In this document: positions 15,667-23,553 of the stretch, one piece after another
Layout: every line of letters begins with the position of its first letter
Numbering within the stretch: position 1 is the first letter of the stretch
Assembly (NCBI GenBank): GCA_035762665.1
Contig: DASTNZ010000112.1
Coordinates: forward strand, 1 to 64,000
Direction of reading: 5' to 3'
DNA from: JASLBX01 sp035762665
GTDB taxonomy: Bacteria; Actinomycetota; Actinomycetes; Jiangellales; Jiangellaceae
Length of the DNA: 64,000 bases
Notes under the pieces: model-generated
Told to the model about the DNA's origin: nothing
Seen by the model: the letters and a program-made list of their open reading frames with translations, nothing else
The model's database searches: none
Made by a program: the position numbers and the translations under genes

Positions 15667-15837
15667 GTGGCGAGCTGCACAACGGCGAGCGAGACTTGCC
15701 CTCAATGTCACCAAGCCGACCTTCGTCCGTACGGCAATGGTTCGAAGTGGATATGTCCGGAGTGTTACTTCTTGCTCCCGTGCTGCGAAGGCGGCGATCT
15801 GGGGGACCACGTCGAGCCAGCGGAAAACGAGCAGTAA
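15667..15837 (+). CDS. Small zinc-ribbon protein (56 aa)
   Basis: A short gene from GTG 15667 to TAA 15835-15837. The product has four-cysteine ribbon spacing: ETCPQCHQADLRPYGNG, then KWICPECYFLLPCCEGGD, then an acidic end. TCPQC and ICPEC form two CxxC knuckles that should bind Zn2+, and an extra CC follows. The pattern CPxC...GNGSKWxCPxCYF is one I associate with a conserved actinobacterial small protein without known function. The exact start is uncertain: the frame remains open upstream and no strong ribosome site is seen. It lies divergent from the conserved gene ending at 15164 and upstream of another small + strand gene. Confidence 0.65.
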   Translation: MASCTTASETCPQCHQADLRPYGNGSKWICPECYFLLPCCEGGDLGDHVEPAENEQ

Positions 15838-15934
15838 GCAGCCTGGGCAATCCCTGCCGGATGTGATCGCGGTCACCAGGCGAGCACTGAACTCGCCCAG
15901 CGGAACTCGCCTGGGCCAGCCATAATCTACAGCC

Positions 15935-16258
15935 ATGACCGTTCAGGGGGATCAGACATGGGGGAACGTCGGCGCGACCGTCACGAGCATCGCCCACGTA
16001 CCCGGGTACGAAGCACCGCGCCAGGAGCCGGCTCGGTTGAAGCCGGTGACTCGGCGAGGGCGGCTGGTACTTGCTCGTTACGACGCTGACGTGCTCGAAC
16101 TCGAGACCGCGCACGGCCGGGTCGAGCTGCTTGGGCCGTACGGCACCGAGGCGCATGAGGGCAACGAAGTCGAGATCGTCGGATTGCCCGACCCGACGTC
16201 CAAGCACCCGACCGAGCTGCCGGCCCTGCTTATCCAGCAGATGCGCCGCCTGGGCTGA
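15935..16258 (+). CDS. Small protein of unknown function, possible OB-like fold
   Basis: A 107-residue protein from the ATG at 15935. The first ~35 residues are polar and flexible. The middle (RGRLVLARYDADVLELET, AHGRVELLGPYGT, NEVEIVGLPDP) alternates short beta strands like a small OB-type barrel. The C-terminus ends in a helix (ELPALLIQQMRRLG). No motif allows a function to be assigned. It is convergent with the rhodanese gene, leaving only 7 bp between stops. Confidence 0.6.
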   Translation: MTVQGDQTWGNVGATVTSIAHVPGYEAPRQEPARLKPVTRRGRLVLARYDADVLELETAHGRVELLGPYGTEAHEGNEVEIVGLPDPTSKHPTELPALLIQQMRRLG

Positions 16259-16265
16259 ACTTGAG

Positions 16266-16601
16266 CTACTCGCGATCGTCGGCCGGCAGACCGGTGTCAA
16301 TCGGCATACCCGCGGCCATCCAGTCGTGTGTCCCGCCGGCGACGTTGCGGGCATCGAATCCGAGCTGGACCAGGAAATGAGCAGCCTGCATGCTCCGAGC
16401 GCCGACAGCGCATACCAGGTACAGCGGCTGATTGCGGGGGAGTTCGGGATACCGAACCGGTACCGTCGCCAGCGGCATCAAGATCGCCTCGGGGATGTGT
16501 CCGCTGGCGTACTCGCCGGGCTCGCGAACATCAACAACCACTGCACCTTCGACCGCTGCGGCCGCAAGTTCGTGCACGCTCACCTCGTCGGGAGTGTTCA
16601 C
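16266..16601 (-). CDS. Rhodanese-like domain protein
   Basis: The 111-residue single-domain rhodanese has the early motif VVVDVREPGEYASGHIPEA and the active-site loop VCAVGARS, with the catalytic Cys and a small six-residue loop typical of sulfurtransferases. It ends with the GTHDWMAAGMPI segment. Such proteins carry persulfide sulfur for Fe-S, thiamin or tRNA chemistry. Its ATG overlaps the ideR stop by four bases (ATGA), so it is co-translated with the iron regulator, which suggests a role in iron or sulfur balance; that link is inferred. Confidence 0.88.
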   Translation of the reverse strand: MNTPDEVSVHELAAAAVEGAVVVDVREPGEYASGHIPEAILMPLATVPVRYPELPRNQPLYLVCAVGARSMQAAHFLVQLGFDARNVAGGTHDWMAAGMPIDTGLPADDRE

Positions 16602-17281
16602 GCCGCGCTCACGAACACGTGGCTCGCGTCCTGATCACTGAGGCTGACAGGCTCACTGCCAGCCGAAACCGTGACGCCCTCGTCCGTCCGCGCAACGGTG
16701 ATCGTGACTCCGGGGCGTACGCCTGCCTGGTCGAGCGCGGCCAGCACCTTCTCGTCCGTCTGCAATGGCTCGCCGATGCGGTTGATGATGCGCGTCGCGC
16801 CCACGCCCTCGTGCCCTTCGAGTGGCGCCATGCCGGGCGGCGCCGGCTTTGGGCGCGCAGGACTGCCTAGCTCGTCGAGCCCCGGGATGGGGTTTCCGTA
16901 CGGGTCCTCAGTGGGGTCTTGCAGCAGACCGACAAGACGCCGCTCAACGGCTTCGGATATGACGTGCTCCCAGCGGCACGCCTCGTTGTGGACCAGCTCC
17001 CACGGCAGCCCGATGACGTCGACGAGCAGCCGCTCGGCAAGCCGGTGCTTGCGCATCACGCGGGTGGCCAGTGCCTTGCCTAGCTCGGTGAGTTCCAGGT
17101 GACGGTCAGCTTCAAGGTGGACTAGACCGTCGCGCTCCATGCGCGCAACAGTCTGGCTGACCGTTGGCCCGGACTGGTGCAGGCGCTCCGCGATGCGGGC
17201 GCGCAGCGGCACCACGCCCTCCTCCACCAGCTCGAAGATGACCTTGAGGTACATCTCCGTGGTGTCGATGAGGTCATTCAC
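16598..17281 (-). CDS. ideR: Iron-dependent repressor of the DtxR/IdeR family
   Basis: The 227-residue protein aligns over its whole length with DtxR and IdeR. The winged HTH (LRARIAERLHQSGPTVSQTV, residues 26-45) is almost identical to the family consensus. All metal ligands fall at canonical numbers: Met10, Cys102, Glu105, His106 for the primary site and His79, Glu83, His98 for the ancillary site. The C-terminal SH3-like domain follows a Pro-rich linker. With Fe2+ bound such regulators repress iron uptake genes. A 14-of-19 match to the iron box lies 30-48 bases upstream of the start, suggesting autoregulation or control of the divergent ParA gene. The rhodanese gene is co-transcribed. Confidence 0.93.
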   Translation of the reverse strand: MNDLIDTTEMYLKVIFELVEEGVVPLRARIAERLHQSGPTVSQTVARMERDGLVHLEADRHLELTELGKALATRVMRKHRLAERLLVDVIGLPWELVHNEACRWEHVISEAVERRLVGLLQDPTEDPYGNPIPGLDELGSPARPKPAPPGMAPLEGHEGVGATRIINRIGEPLQTDEKVLAALDQAGVRPGVTITVARTDEGVTVSAGSEPVSLSDQDASHVFVSAA

Positions 17282-17310
17282 CCCGTACTGCTCCTCGTCG
17301 TCGTGCCGTA

Positions 17311-17329
17311 ATAGTTCAGCCTATCCTCA
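17311..17329. promoter_or_regulatory. Candidate IdeR/DtxR iron box
   Basis: The 19-mer from 17311 agrees with the consensus TTAGGTTAGCCTAACCTAA at 14 of 19 positions, including the whole core AGCCTA at 17318-17323. It lies between ideR and the divergent ParA gene, 6 bases before the latter's GTG. Spacing would let bound repressor cover both promoters. Confidence 0.5.
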
Positions 17330-17335
17330 CTTATC

Positions 17336-18124
17336 GTGCTGACAGTTAGCGTGCTCAGCCTCAAGGGTGGGGTGGGCAAGACGACCGTGGCGCTCGGGCT
17401 CGCCGGTGCCGCGCCAGCCTGCGGACTTCGCACGCTCCTGGTCGACCTGGACCCGCAAGCCAACGCGACCGTCGCCGTCGTCCCGGACGAGATCAAGTTC
17501 ACCGCCAATGACGTCCTGTCAGACGCGCCAGCCGTGTCCGCCGTCGATGCGATCACCACGACCGCATGGGGGCCGGATGTCGTACTCATCGCGAGCGAAC
17601 CGGCTCTGGCGGTACGCAACGCGGACGGCAAGCTGGGCGAGCACCGACTGCGCACAGCGCTCAAGGGCGTTGCGGGGACCGACCTGATCATCATTGACTG
17701 CCCCCCGAATCTGAGTCCGTTGATCACGAATGCGCTCGCGGCCAGCGACCTTGCGCTTGTGGTGACCGAGCCGACCATGTTCTCGGTCACGGCCGCCCAG
17801 CAGTCTCTGGCCACCATCGATCTCGTGCGCCAGCGCTTCAACCTGCGATTGCAGCCGGCCGGCCTGGTTGTCAACCGGGCCCGGCTCCGGTCGGTCGAAC
17901 ACCGCTTCCGCATCGCCGAGTTACGGGCGGCCTACCGAGAGCTCGTTCTTAGCCCTGTGCTGCCTGAGCGCTCGGCAATCTCGCAGGCTCAGGGCAGTGG
18001 GCGCGCGATCCAGAGCTGGCCGACACCAGGCGCACGGGAAGTCAGCCGCATCTTCGCGACCTATTTGGACCGGCTGCTCACTTCGAAGACCCGGGCGGCG
18101 CCGTTGACGAGAGGCGTGCGATGA
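17336..18124 (+). CDS. ParA/Soj-type ATPase, orphan
   Basis: A 262-residue P-loop ATPase of the ParA family. The deviant Walker A box LSLKGGVGKTTVALGLAGAA starts at residue 7, giving signature Lys in KGGVGKT. The Walker B region is DLIIIDCPPNLSPLITNAL near residue 120, and VDLDPQANATV near 35 is the switch segment. ParA ATPases position DNA or protein cargo by dynamic binding to the nucleoid. It is not next to parB, gidB or dnaA as chromosomal parA would be. Its partner is probably the small basic protein whose gene overlaps by four bases. It diverges from ideR. Confidence 0.88.
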   Translation: MLTVSVLSLKGGVGKTTVALGLAGAAPACGLRTLLVDLDPQANATVAVVPDEIKFTANDVLSDAPAVSAVDAITTTAWGPDVVLIASEPALAVRNADGKLGEHRLRTALKGVAGTDLIIIDCPPNLSPLITNALAASDLALVVTEPTMFSVTAAQQSLATIDLVRQRFNLRLQPAGLVVNRARLRSVEHRFRIAELRAAYRELVLSPVLPERSAISQAQGSGRAIQSWPTPGAREVSRIFATYLDRLLTSKTRAAPLTRGVR

Positions 18125-18381
18125 ATTCTGTACCCAAACCGCGACCCGCGCTGCGTCGGTCCGATGACGGCACCGTCCACTTGATCGGAAGGCCGGCCTC
18201 GTCGCTTGCCGTCGATGCCGTGACGGACCGGATCAGGAAGAAGGACAAGATGGACGAGGTCCAACTCGTCGTGACGCTGTCCAAACGGGTGCGCAAGCAG
18301 CTTCGGCGCAAGGCCGAGCAGTACGGATGGACGGCCGAGGAGGCGGCAGCTCACGTCCTGCGTGCGTGGGCCGACAGCTAG
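18121..18381 (+). CDS. Small DNA-binding-like partner of ParA
   Basis: This 86-residue basic protein starts by an ATGA overlap with the ParA gene. An extended N-terminus (PKPRPALRRSDDG) precedes a segment VQLVVTLSKRVRKQLRRKA at residues 47-65 and AEEAAAHVLRAWADS. A short strand followed by two helices is the layout of ribbon-helix-helix proteins such as ParG or plasmid centromere-binding proteins, which act with ParA. The assignment is from pattern and context only. A ParA plus tiny partner suggests a cargo or plasmid-like partition pair kept in the chromosome. Confidence 0.65.
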   Translation: MNSVPKPRPALRRSDDGTVHLIGRPASSLAVDAVTDRIRKKDKMDEVQLVVTLSKRVRKQLRRKAEQYGWTAEEAAAHVLRAWADS

Positions 18382-18398
18382 GTTCGCGTCGCAACACG

Positions 18399-19532
18399 TT
18401 ACGGGACGTCCACCCACTGGCCCTTGGCCATCACAGCCCGAAGCTCGAAGGCGCCGTCCAGGACGACCAGGTCGGCGTCCAGCCCCGAGCGCAGCTCACC
18501 AACCTGCCCCGTCAGGCCGAGCAGCCGTGCCGGGTTGCCGGCCGACATCCGGACAGCGTCCGGCACTGACACCCCCGCCTCCACGACGAACCGGAACGCC
18601 CGGTCCATGGTGAGTGTGCTGCCCGCGATCGCACCTCCGTCGACCAGGCGGGCGACGCCGTCGATAACCTGGACAGCGAGATCGCCAAGGACGTAGTTCC
18701 CATCCCCCGCGCCGGCGGCGTCCATCGCGTCAGTGACCAGAACCACCCGATCCGCACCCGCAGCGCCGATCGCCATCCGGACGATCGCCGGATGCAAGTG
18801 GACGCCGTCGCAGATCAGCTCGACCGTCACCCGCTCGTCCTCGAGGAGCGCTGGGATCGGACCGGGCTCGCGATGATGCACCGGCCGCATCGCGTTGAAC
18901 AGGTGCGTAGCCACTGTTGCGCCGGCGCCGATTGCTGCCCGGGTCTCGTCGTACGACGCGTCGGTGTGCCCGATCGCCCCGATCACGCCCTCACCGGCGA
19001 GTAGGGCAACCGCATCGGTCGCATACGGCAGCTCGGCAGCAAGCGTCACCATCTTGACCGCCCCGCGCCCGGCGTCGAGCAACCCGCGCACGACCTCCGG
19101 CTCAGGTTCGATCAGCAGCGCAGGATCGTGCGCGCCGCACCGTTTCACCGACAGGAACGGGCCCTCCAGGTGAATTCCGGCCAGCACCCCGTCCTCGACA
19201 AGCTCGGCGAGTTCTGAGACGGCCGCGACCAGGGAATCCGGTGTGCCGCTCACCAGGCTGGCCATCGTCGTCGTCGTGCCGTGTTGCCGATGGAGTGCCG
19301 CAGCGGTGACCGCCTGATCCTGATCGCCCGGGACGTACGAAGCCCGGCCGCCACCATGCACGTGGATATCCACGAAACCCGGCACAACCCACGCGCCGTC
19401 GAGCTCGTGGTCGCGCGGCTCGGGGGGTTCACCGGAGCCGAGCCTGGCGATCGTTCGGCCGTCGATCTGCAGCCAGCCGTCAGCAAGAATGCCGTCCGGG
19501 GTCACGATCCGCCCACCCGAGATCATGGTCAT
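18399..19532 (-). CDS. nagA: N-acetylglucosamine-6-phosphate deacetylase
   Basis: NagA removes acetate from GlcNAc-6-phosphate in amino sugar and peptidoglycan recycling. The 377-residue amidohydrolase has the metal motif VDIHVHGGG near residue 55, the Glu ligand in HLEGPFLS near 125, GHTDASYDET near 190, THLFNAMRPVHHREPG near 212 and the catalytic Asp in LVTDAMDAAG. I take the ATG at 19532 behind a ggaagg sequence; a longer frame upstream runs under the divergent gene and is not conserved. It stands alone, without nagB or a PTS gene next to it, and points toward the ParA pair. Confidence 0.93.
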   Translation of the reverse strand: MTMISGGRIVTPDGILADGWLQIDGRTIARLGSGEPPEPRDHELDGAWVVPGFVDIHVHGGGRASYVPGDQDQAVTAAALHRQHGTTTTMASLVSGTPDSLVAAVSELAELVEDGVLAGIHLEGPFLSVKRCGAHDPALLIEPEPEVVRGLLDAGRGAVKMVTLAAELPYATDAVALLAGEGVIGAIGHTDASYDETRAAIGAGATVATHLFNAMRPVHHREPGPIPALLEDERVTVELICDGVHLHPAIVRMAIGAAGADRVVLVTDAMDAAGAGDGNYVLGDLAVQVIDGVARLVDGGAIAGSTLTMDRAFRFVVEAGVSVPDAVRMSAGNPARLLGLTGQVGELRSGLDADLVVLDGAFELRAVMAKGQWVDVP

Positions 19533-19611
19533 GGCCGCCCGCACCTTCCATAGGACTGCCCGATTGCGACCGAGCCACCGTACCGCCTGCCGGCCAGCTA
19601 CCGTCTGCGGC

Positions 19612-20298
19612 ATGACGTTGACTGTGGACCACCGCTTCCGCGGGCCATCGGACTCTGGCAACGGCGGGTACGTGTGCGGCCTGCTGGCCTCCCGCACGGC
19701 CGCGGCACCGATCGGGTTCGGGTTCGTCGTAACGCTGCGCGAGCCGCCACCACTGGATACCCCGCTTGCCGTCGTGTCCGAGGGCGACGGGGTTCGGCTC
19801 ATGCATGGGGATGCGCTGGTAGCCGAGGCCGCCCGGTCACGGCTGGACGTCGCCGCTGTGCCGCCGGTGGACGTCGATGCGGCCCGAGCTGCGTCCAAGC
19901 ATTACCCCGGCTTCCAGAAGCACCCGTTCCCCGAATGCTTCGTCTGCGGGCCCGACCGCAAACCGGGCGATGCCCTGCGACTGTTTCCCGGCCGGCTCGG
20001 CGACGGCCGGACGGCTTGCGTGTGGACCGTCACCGACGAGTTCGCCGGCCGACCAGAACTGGTGTGGGCGGCGCTGGACTGCCCAGGCGGATGGTCGGCC
20101 GAGATCGAGGGGCGCCCGATGGTGCTCGGTCGGATGACTGCCGCCGTCGACGCCCTGCCGGAAGGCAGCGAGGAGTGCGTCGTCATGGGTCAGTTACTCG
20201 GCTCTGAAGGCCGTAAGACGTGGACCGCATCCACGGTGTACGGGGCGGACGGCCGGGAGCTCGGGAGGGCCCACGCCATCTGGATCTCCATCGCATGA
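19612..20298 (+). CDS. Hotdog-fold-like protein with CFVCGP motif
   Basis: A 228-residue protein of a conserved actinobacterial family. Two similar halves (FRGPSDSGNGGYVCGLLAS near the start and WAALDCPGGWSAE near residue 145) suggest a double hotdog fold as in thioesterases. Between them is the motif KHPFPECFVCGPDRKPGD with two Cys in CxxC spacing, possibly a metal knuckle or redox pair. The C-terminus (GRMTAAVDALPEG, RELGRAHAIWISIA) also fits the hotdog pattern. The substrate is unknown. Its stop overlaps the SulP start by four bases (ATGA), linking it to that transporter. Confidence 0.7.
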   Translation: MTLTVDHRFRGPSDSGNGGYVCGLLASRTAAAPIGFGFVVTLREPPPLDTPLAVVSEGDGVRLMHGDALVAEAARSRLDVAAVPPVDVDAARAASKHYPGFQKHPFPECFVCGPDRKPGDALRLFPGRLGDGRTACVWTVTDEFAGRPELVWAALDCPGGWSAEIEGRPMVLGRMTAAVDALPEGSEECVVMGQLLGSEGRKTWTASTVYGADGRELGRAHAIWISIA

Positions 20299-21812
20299 AA
20301 CTCACCGCGCCGGCTCGCGGCGACTTGATCGCCGGGGTCAGCGTCGCCCTCGTCCTGATCCCGCAGTCGCTGGCCTACGCCGAGCTCGCCGGGCTGCCGG
20401 CAGTCCACGGTCTGTACGCAGCGGCGGCAGCGCCGATCGCCGCCGCTGCCATCGGCTCGTCCCCATACCTGCAGACCGGTCCGGTCGCGCTGACCAGCCT
20501 GCTCACGCTCGGCGCCATCGCGCCGCTGTCGCCGACCGGAACCGCTGAATTCGCGGGACTTGCAGCCCTGCTGGCGCTGCTGGTGGGCATCGGCCGGCTC
20601 GCCTTGGGGCTGTTGCGGTGGGGCGCGCTGTCATATCTCATGTCGGTGCCGGTCGTGACCGGGTTCACGGTCGCGGCCGCCGTGTTGATCATTGCCTCCC
20701 AGGTACCTGCCCTGGTGGGCTCCGACGTGCCGGCCAGCGGCAACCCCTTGGAGACCGCATGGCGCGCCATATCGGAACCAGGCGCCTGGAACCTGGCGGC
20801 GATCGGCATTGGCGCGCTGACGGTGCTGATCGTGCTCGTCGGCCGGAAGTTGCTTGCGGTGTTCCCGTGGGTGCTCGTGGTGACAGCACTGGGGCTGGCC
20901 GCGGTCCGGCTGGACCTTATCGATGTGGATGTCGTGGGTCAGGTCCCGAGCGGCCTTCCGCAGCTCAGTCTCGCCCTGCCCTGGTCCGACGTCCCGTCTC
21001 TACTCATCCCGGCCTTGGTGATCGCCGTCGTGGGATTCGCCGAGCCGGCATCAATCGCCCGCCGCTACGCGACCATGGACCGGCGACCATGGGATCCGGA
21101 CAAGGAGTTCGTGGGTCAGGGCCTGGCGAATATCGGCGCGGCCGTGGTCAGCGGTTACCCGGTCGGCGGATCCTTCTCCCGGTCGGCCTTGAACCGTCAA
21201 TCGGGCGCGCGCACCCGCTGGAGTGGCGCCATCACGGGTTTGGCCGTCCTGGCGTTCTTGCCGTTCGCCGAGGTGATGTCCGACCTGCCGACCGCCGTAC
21301 TGGCCGGCCTGATAATCGTCGCCGCGGTGTCGCTGATCGACATCTCGGCTTTCCGGGAGTACTGGCGGCACTCGAGGCCGCAGTTCCTCGTTGCGTTGCC
21401 CACGTTCGCGGCGACGCTCCTGCTCGCCCCGCACATCGAACGCGGCCTGCTAATCGGCATCGGGCTGGCACTGGCTGTCCATCTCTGGCGGGAGACGCGG
21501 CTCGACGTCGACTCGTGGCGGGTCGAGCGGACGCTGTACGTACTGCCCCACGGTGTCCTCTATTTCGGTTCGGCGCCGGCTTTTCAGGCCGCCATCAACG
21601 AACTGCTCGCCGACAACCCGGACGCCGATATCGTGGAGATCGACCTGCATCGCCTCGGCCGGGTCGACTTGACGGGCGTCTACGCGCTACGCGACATCAT
21701 GGACGCCGCCACAGAAGGCGGGACGACCGTGCATTTCACCCGTATCCCTCCTCATGCCGCTGAGCGCATCGACGCGGTCCTCGGCCGGCGCCGGACAACC
21801 GATCCGACCTGA
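20295..21812 (+). CDS. SulP/SLC26 family anion transporter with STAS domain
   Basis: The 505-residue membrane protein starts MKLTAPARGDLIAGVSVALV and has the SulP signature near residue 20 (PQSLAYAELAGLPAVHGLYA). About 12 hydrophobic helices fill residues 15-385, including the conserved VGFAEPASIARRYA and GSFSRSALNRQSGARTR segments. A STAS domain occupies roughly 405-495 (VLYFGSAPAFQAAINELL, VEIDLHRLGRVDLTGVYAL). SLC26 proteins carry sulfate, bicarbonate or dicarboxylates; which one cannot be told. No carbonic anhydrase or sulfate assimilation gene is next to it. It is translationally coupled to the hotdog-like protein. Confidence 0.9.
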   Translation: MKLTAPARGDLIAGVSVALVLIPQSLAYAELAGLPAVHGLYAAAAAPIAAAAIGSSPYLQTGPVALTSLLTLGAIAPLSPTGTAEFAGLAALLALLVGIGRLALGLLRWGALSYLMSVPVVTGFTVAAAVLIIASQVPALVGSDVPASGNPLETAWRAISEPGAWNLAAIGIGALTVLIVLVGRKLLAVFPWVLVVTALGLAAVRLDLIDVDVVGQVPSGLPQLSLALPWSDVPSLLIPALVIAVVGFAEPASIARRYATMDRRPWDPDKEFVGQGLANIGAAVVSGYPVGGSFSRSALNRQSGARTRWSGAITGLAVLAFLPFAEVMSDLPTAVLAGLIIVAAVSLIDISAFREYWRHSRPQFLVALPTFAATLLLAPHIERGLLIGIGLALAVHLWRETRLDVDSWRVERTLYVLPHGVLYFGSAPAFQAAINELLADNPDADIVEIDLHRLGRVDLTGVYALRDIMDAATEGGTTVHFTRIPPHAAERIDAVLGRRRTTDPT

Positions 21813-21907
21813 GGTGCTCGCTTCAGGTGACTCCGCGTTGTGGCGCAGCGTTCAGTAGGCTGCCACCGCTTGGAACGCTCGCAGCCGGTGTTTGGGACGA
21901 CTTGATC

Positions 21908-22963
21908 TCAGACGCGGACGGCCGGAGCACCGGCGACCCAGGCAGTCTGGACGCCGAGGAACCGGCCGATATCGGCCACCTCAATGTCGATACCGGACCG
22001 CACGTCATCAGCGAGCGGGCCGAACGAGCGCACGGTGATGTTCATGCTCCCGGATCGCCGGACGGCCTCCCACGTCCCAACGGCCTGCCCGTCGGCCACG
22101 ACCGTCGGCATGACGTAACCGCCCCCGGTCCACACCGAGTGGGCGTACGGCGGCGGCACGATCAGCTCTCGTGTCCGGTAGCCCAGCAAATAGGGGTCGA
22201 AGTGCGGGAGCAGGCGAACGGACGATCGCATTGGGACCCTGGCTTCGTCGACGGAGCCGAGAGTGCTCCAAGCCTGCCGTGCGTCGACTGCCGGCAAACC
22301 CGCCCAGGCAGCGAGGTCGCGGGCGTCCGTCGGGCCGTACGCCGCCCGAAACCGGCGCGCGAGTTCAGCCAGTGCCTTGGTCCTGGTGCGCCGCTCGGGA
22401 CGGGGCTCACGGGCGATCCAGGTCGGCTCGTGGCCCCGATCCGGCCCGAAACACAGCCGCCCGCTCAGCGCCGCGTGACGGATCAGATGGATGCCACGCT
22501 GACCGCTGGAATCGATGCCGGCCGTCTCGAGCGCTTCGAAGAGTTCGGCCCGGGATCGAGGTTGCCCGTCGGCAAGCGCCTCGCTGAGGACGGCCGACGA
22601 GCTGTACACGGTCTCGTCGTCCAACCCGAGCTCACTGCGCCGGCGGGCCGATCGCGCGATGATCGTTTGCCGGACGAGACCCAACAGCCAGTCGAGATCC
22701 TCGGCTGCCACCAGGTGTAGCGTCCCCCGAAAGAGCCACGTCCGGACCAATTCGCCCGCTGCTTGCGCTGCAGCGACGTCGACCGCGGTCGTCCCACTGG
22801 CCCTGGCCCGGATCGCAAGCGCCGCGGCCGAGGGCAGCTGGGCCTGAATCCCGATCAAGTGGCGAACGACGTCGACCGGACGCAGGGATTCGCGCGGAGG
22901 TGCCAGCATCTGCGCGGCGGCCCGGGCGGTCCGGGTCGCATCCACCGCGGCGAGGTTGGTCAC
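21908..22963 (-). CDS. Winged-helix protein of the AlkZ-like (HTH_42) family
   Basis: The 351-residue protein belongs to the winged helix DNA-binding family that includes AlkZ DNA glycosylases. Visible landmarks are HLIGIQAQLPSAAALAIRAR near residue 30, VRTWLFRGTLHLVAAEDLDW near 65, and LLPHFDPYLLGYRTREL near 260. In AlkZ a QxQ motif is catalytic; here the corresponding stretch reads IQAQLPS, so a QxQ is present. A DNA repair role against alkylation or crosslinks is possible but unproven for this branch. The GTG at 22963 overlaps the NuoB-like stop by four bases (GTGA). The ~1-kb gene is convergent with the SulP gene. Confidence 0.8.
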   Translation of the reverse strand: MTNLAAVDATRTARAAAQMLAPPRESLRPVDVVRHLIGIQAQLPSAAALAIRARASGTTAVDVAAAQAAGELVRTWLFRGTLHLVAAEDLDWLLGLVRQTIIARSARRRSELGLDDETVYSSSAVLSEALADGQPRSRAELFEALETAGIDSSGQRGIHLIRHAALSGRLCFGPDRGHEPTWIAREPRPERRTRTKALAELARRFRAAYGPTDARDLAAWAGLPAVDARQAWSTLGSVDEARVPMRSSVRLLPHFDPYLLGYRTRELIVPPPYAHSVWTGGGYVMPTVVADGQAVGTWEAVRRSGSMNITVRSFGPLADDVRSGIDIEVADIGRFLGVQTAWVAGAPAVRV

Positions 22964-23553
22964 GACCGCGGTGACTCGATGATCGGGCGCTTGAGCGTCG
23001 CCGCCGATGCGGTCCGGCGGACGTCCACAGGTCCGACGGCGTACCGGTCGCCCAGGTTTTCGGCCGCGATTTTTTCCTGCAGCTTGAGAATGCCCTGCAA
23101 CAGTGCCTCCGGCCGCGGGGGGCAGCCCGGCACGTAGACATCGACTGGAATGACGTGGTCCACGCCCTTGGTGACCGAGTAAGAGTCCCAGTACGGTCCA
23201 CCCGAGTTCGAGCACGCTCCGAACGAGATCACGTACTTCGGCTCGGCCATCTGCTCGTACAGCCGGCGGATCGCCGGAGCCATCTTGTCCGTCACCGTGC
23301 CCGACACGACCATCAGATCAGCCTGCCGCGGCCCGGGGGCGAACGGGATCACGCCAAGCCGGATGAAATCGTGGCGGGCCATCGACGCGGCGATGAACTC
23401 GATCGCGCAGCACGCCAGGCCGAAGTTGAACACCCACAACGAGTACTTGCGGCCCCAGTTGAGCACGACCCGTATCGGGTCCGGCGCGACGCGCTGCAAC
23501 GCTCCCACGTCGCTTGTCCCGCGGGTCGGCATGCCCAGGTCGGTCACTGCCAT
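22960..23553 (-). CDS. NuoB-like protein of an orphan NuoA-NuoB pair
   Basis: A 197-residue NADH-quinone oxidoreductase subunit B paralogue. All four ligands of cluster N2 are kept: Cys48-Cys49 (LACCAIEF), Cys114 (GACSNSGG) and Cys144 (PGCPPRPE). It differs from the NuoB of the main operon at many positions and in its C-terminus (YAVGPVDVRRTAS). The start is the ATG at 23553 or the GTG at 23547; the latter gives a neat GTGA overlap with the NuoA-like stop. With no NuoC-D partner nearby it may replace NuoB in an alternative complex I, or be a relict of a second nuo cluster known from streptomycetes. Confidence 0.9.
   Translation of the reverse strand: MAVTDLGMPTRGTSDVGALQRVAPDPIRVVLNWGRKYSLWVFNFGLACCAIEFIAASMARHDFIRLGVIPFAPGPRQADLMVVSGTVTDKMAPAIRRLYEQMAEPKYVISFGACSNSGGPYWDSYSVTKGVDHVIPVDVYVPGCPPRPEALLQGILKLQEKIAAENLGDRYAVGPVDVRRTASAATLKRPIIESPRS

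Noticed and set aside
21827..22720. Plus-strand frame opposite the AlkZ-like gene
   Set aside because: No motifs, skewed composition, and full overlap with a conserved minus-strand gene.
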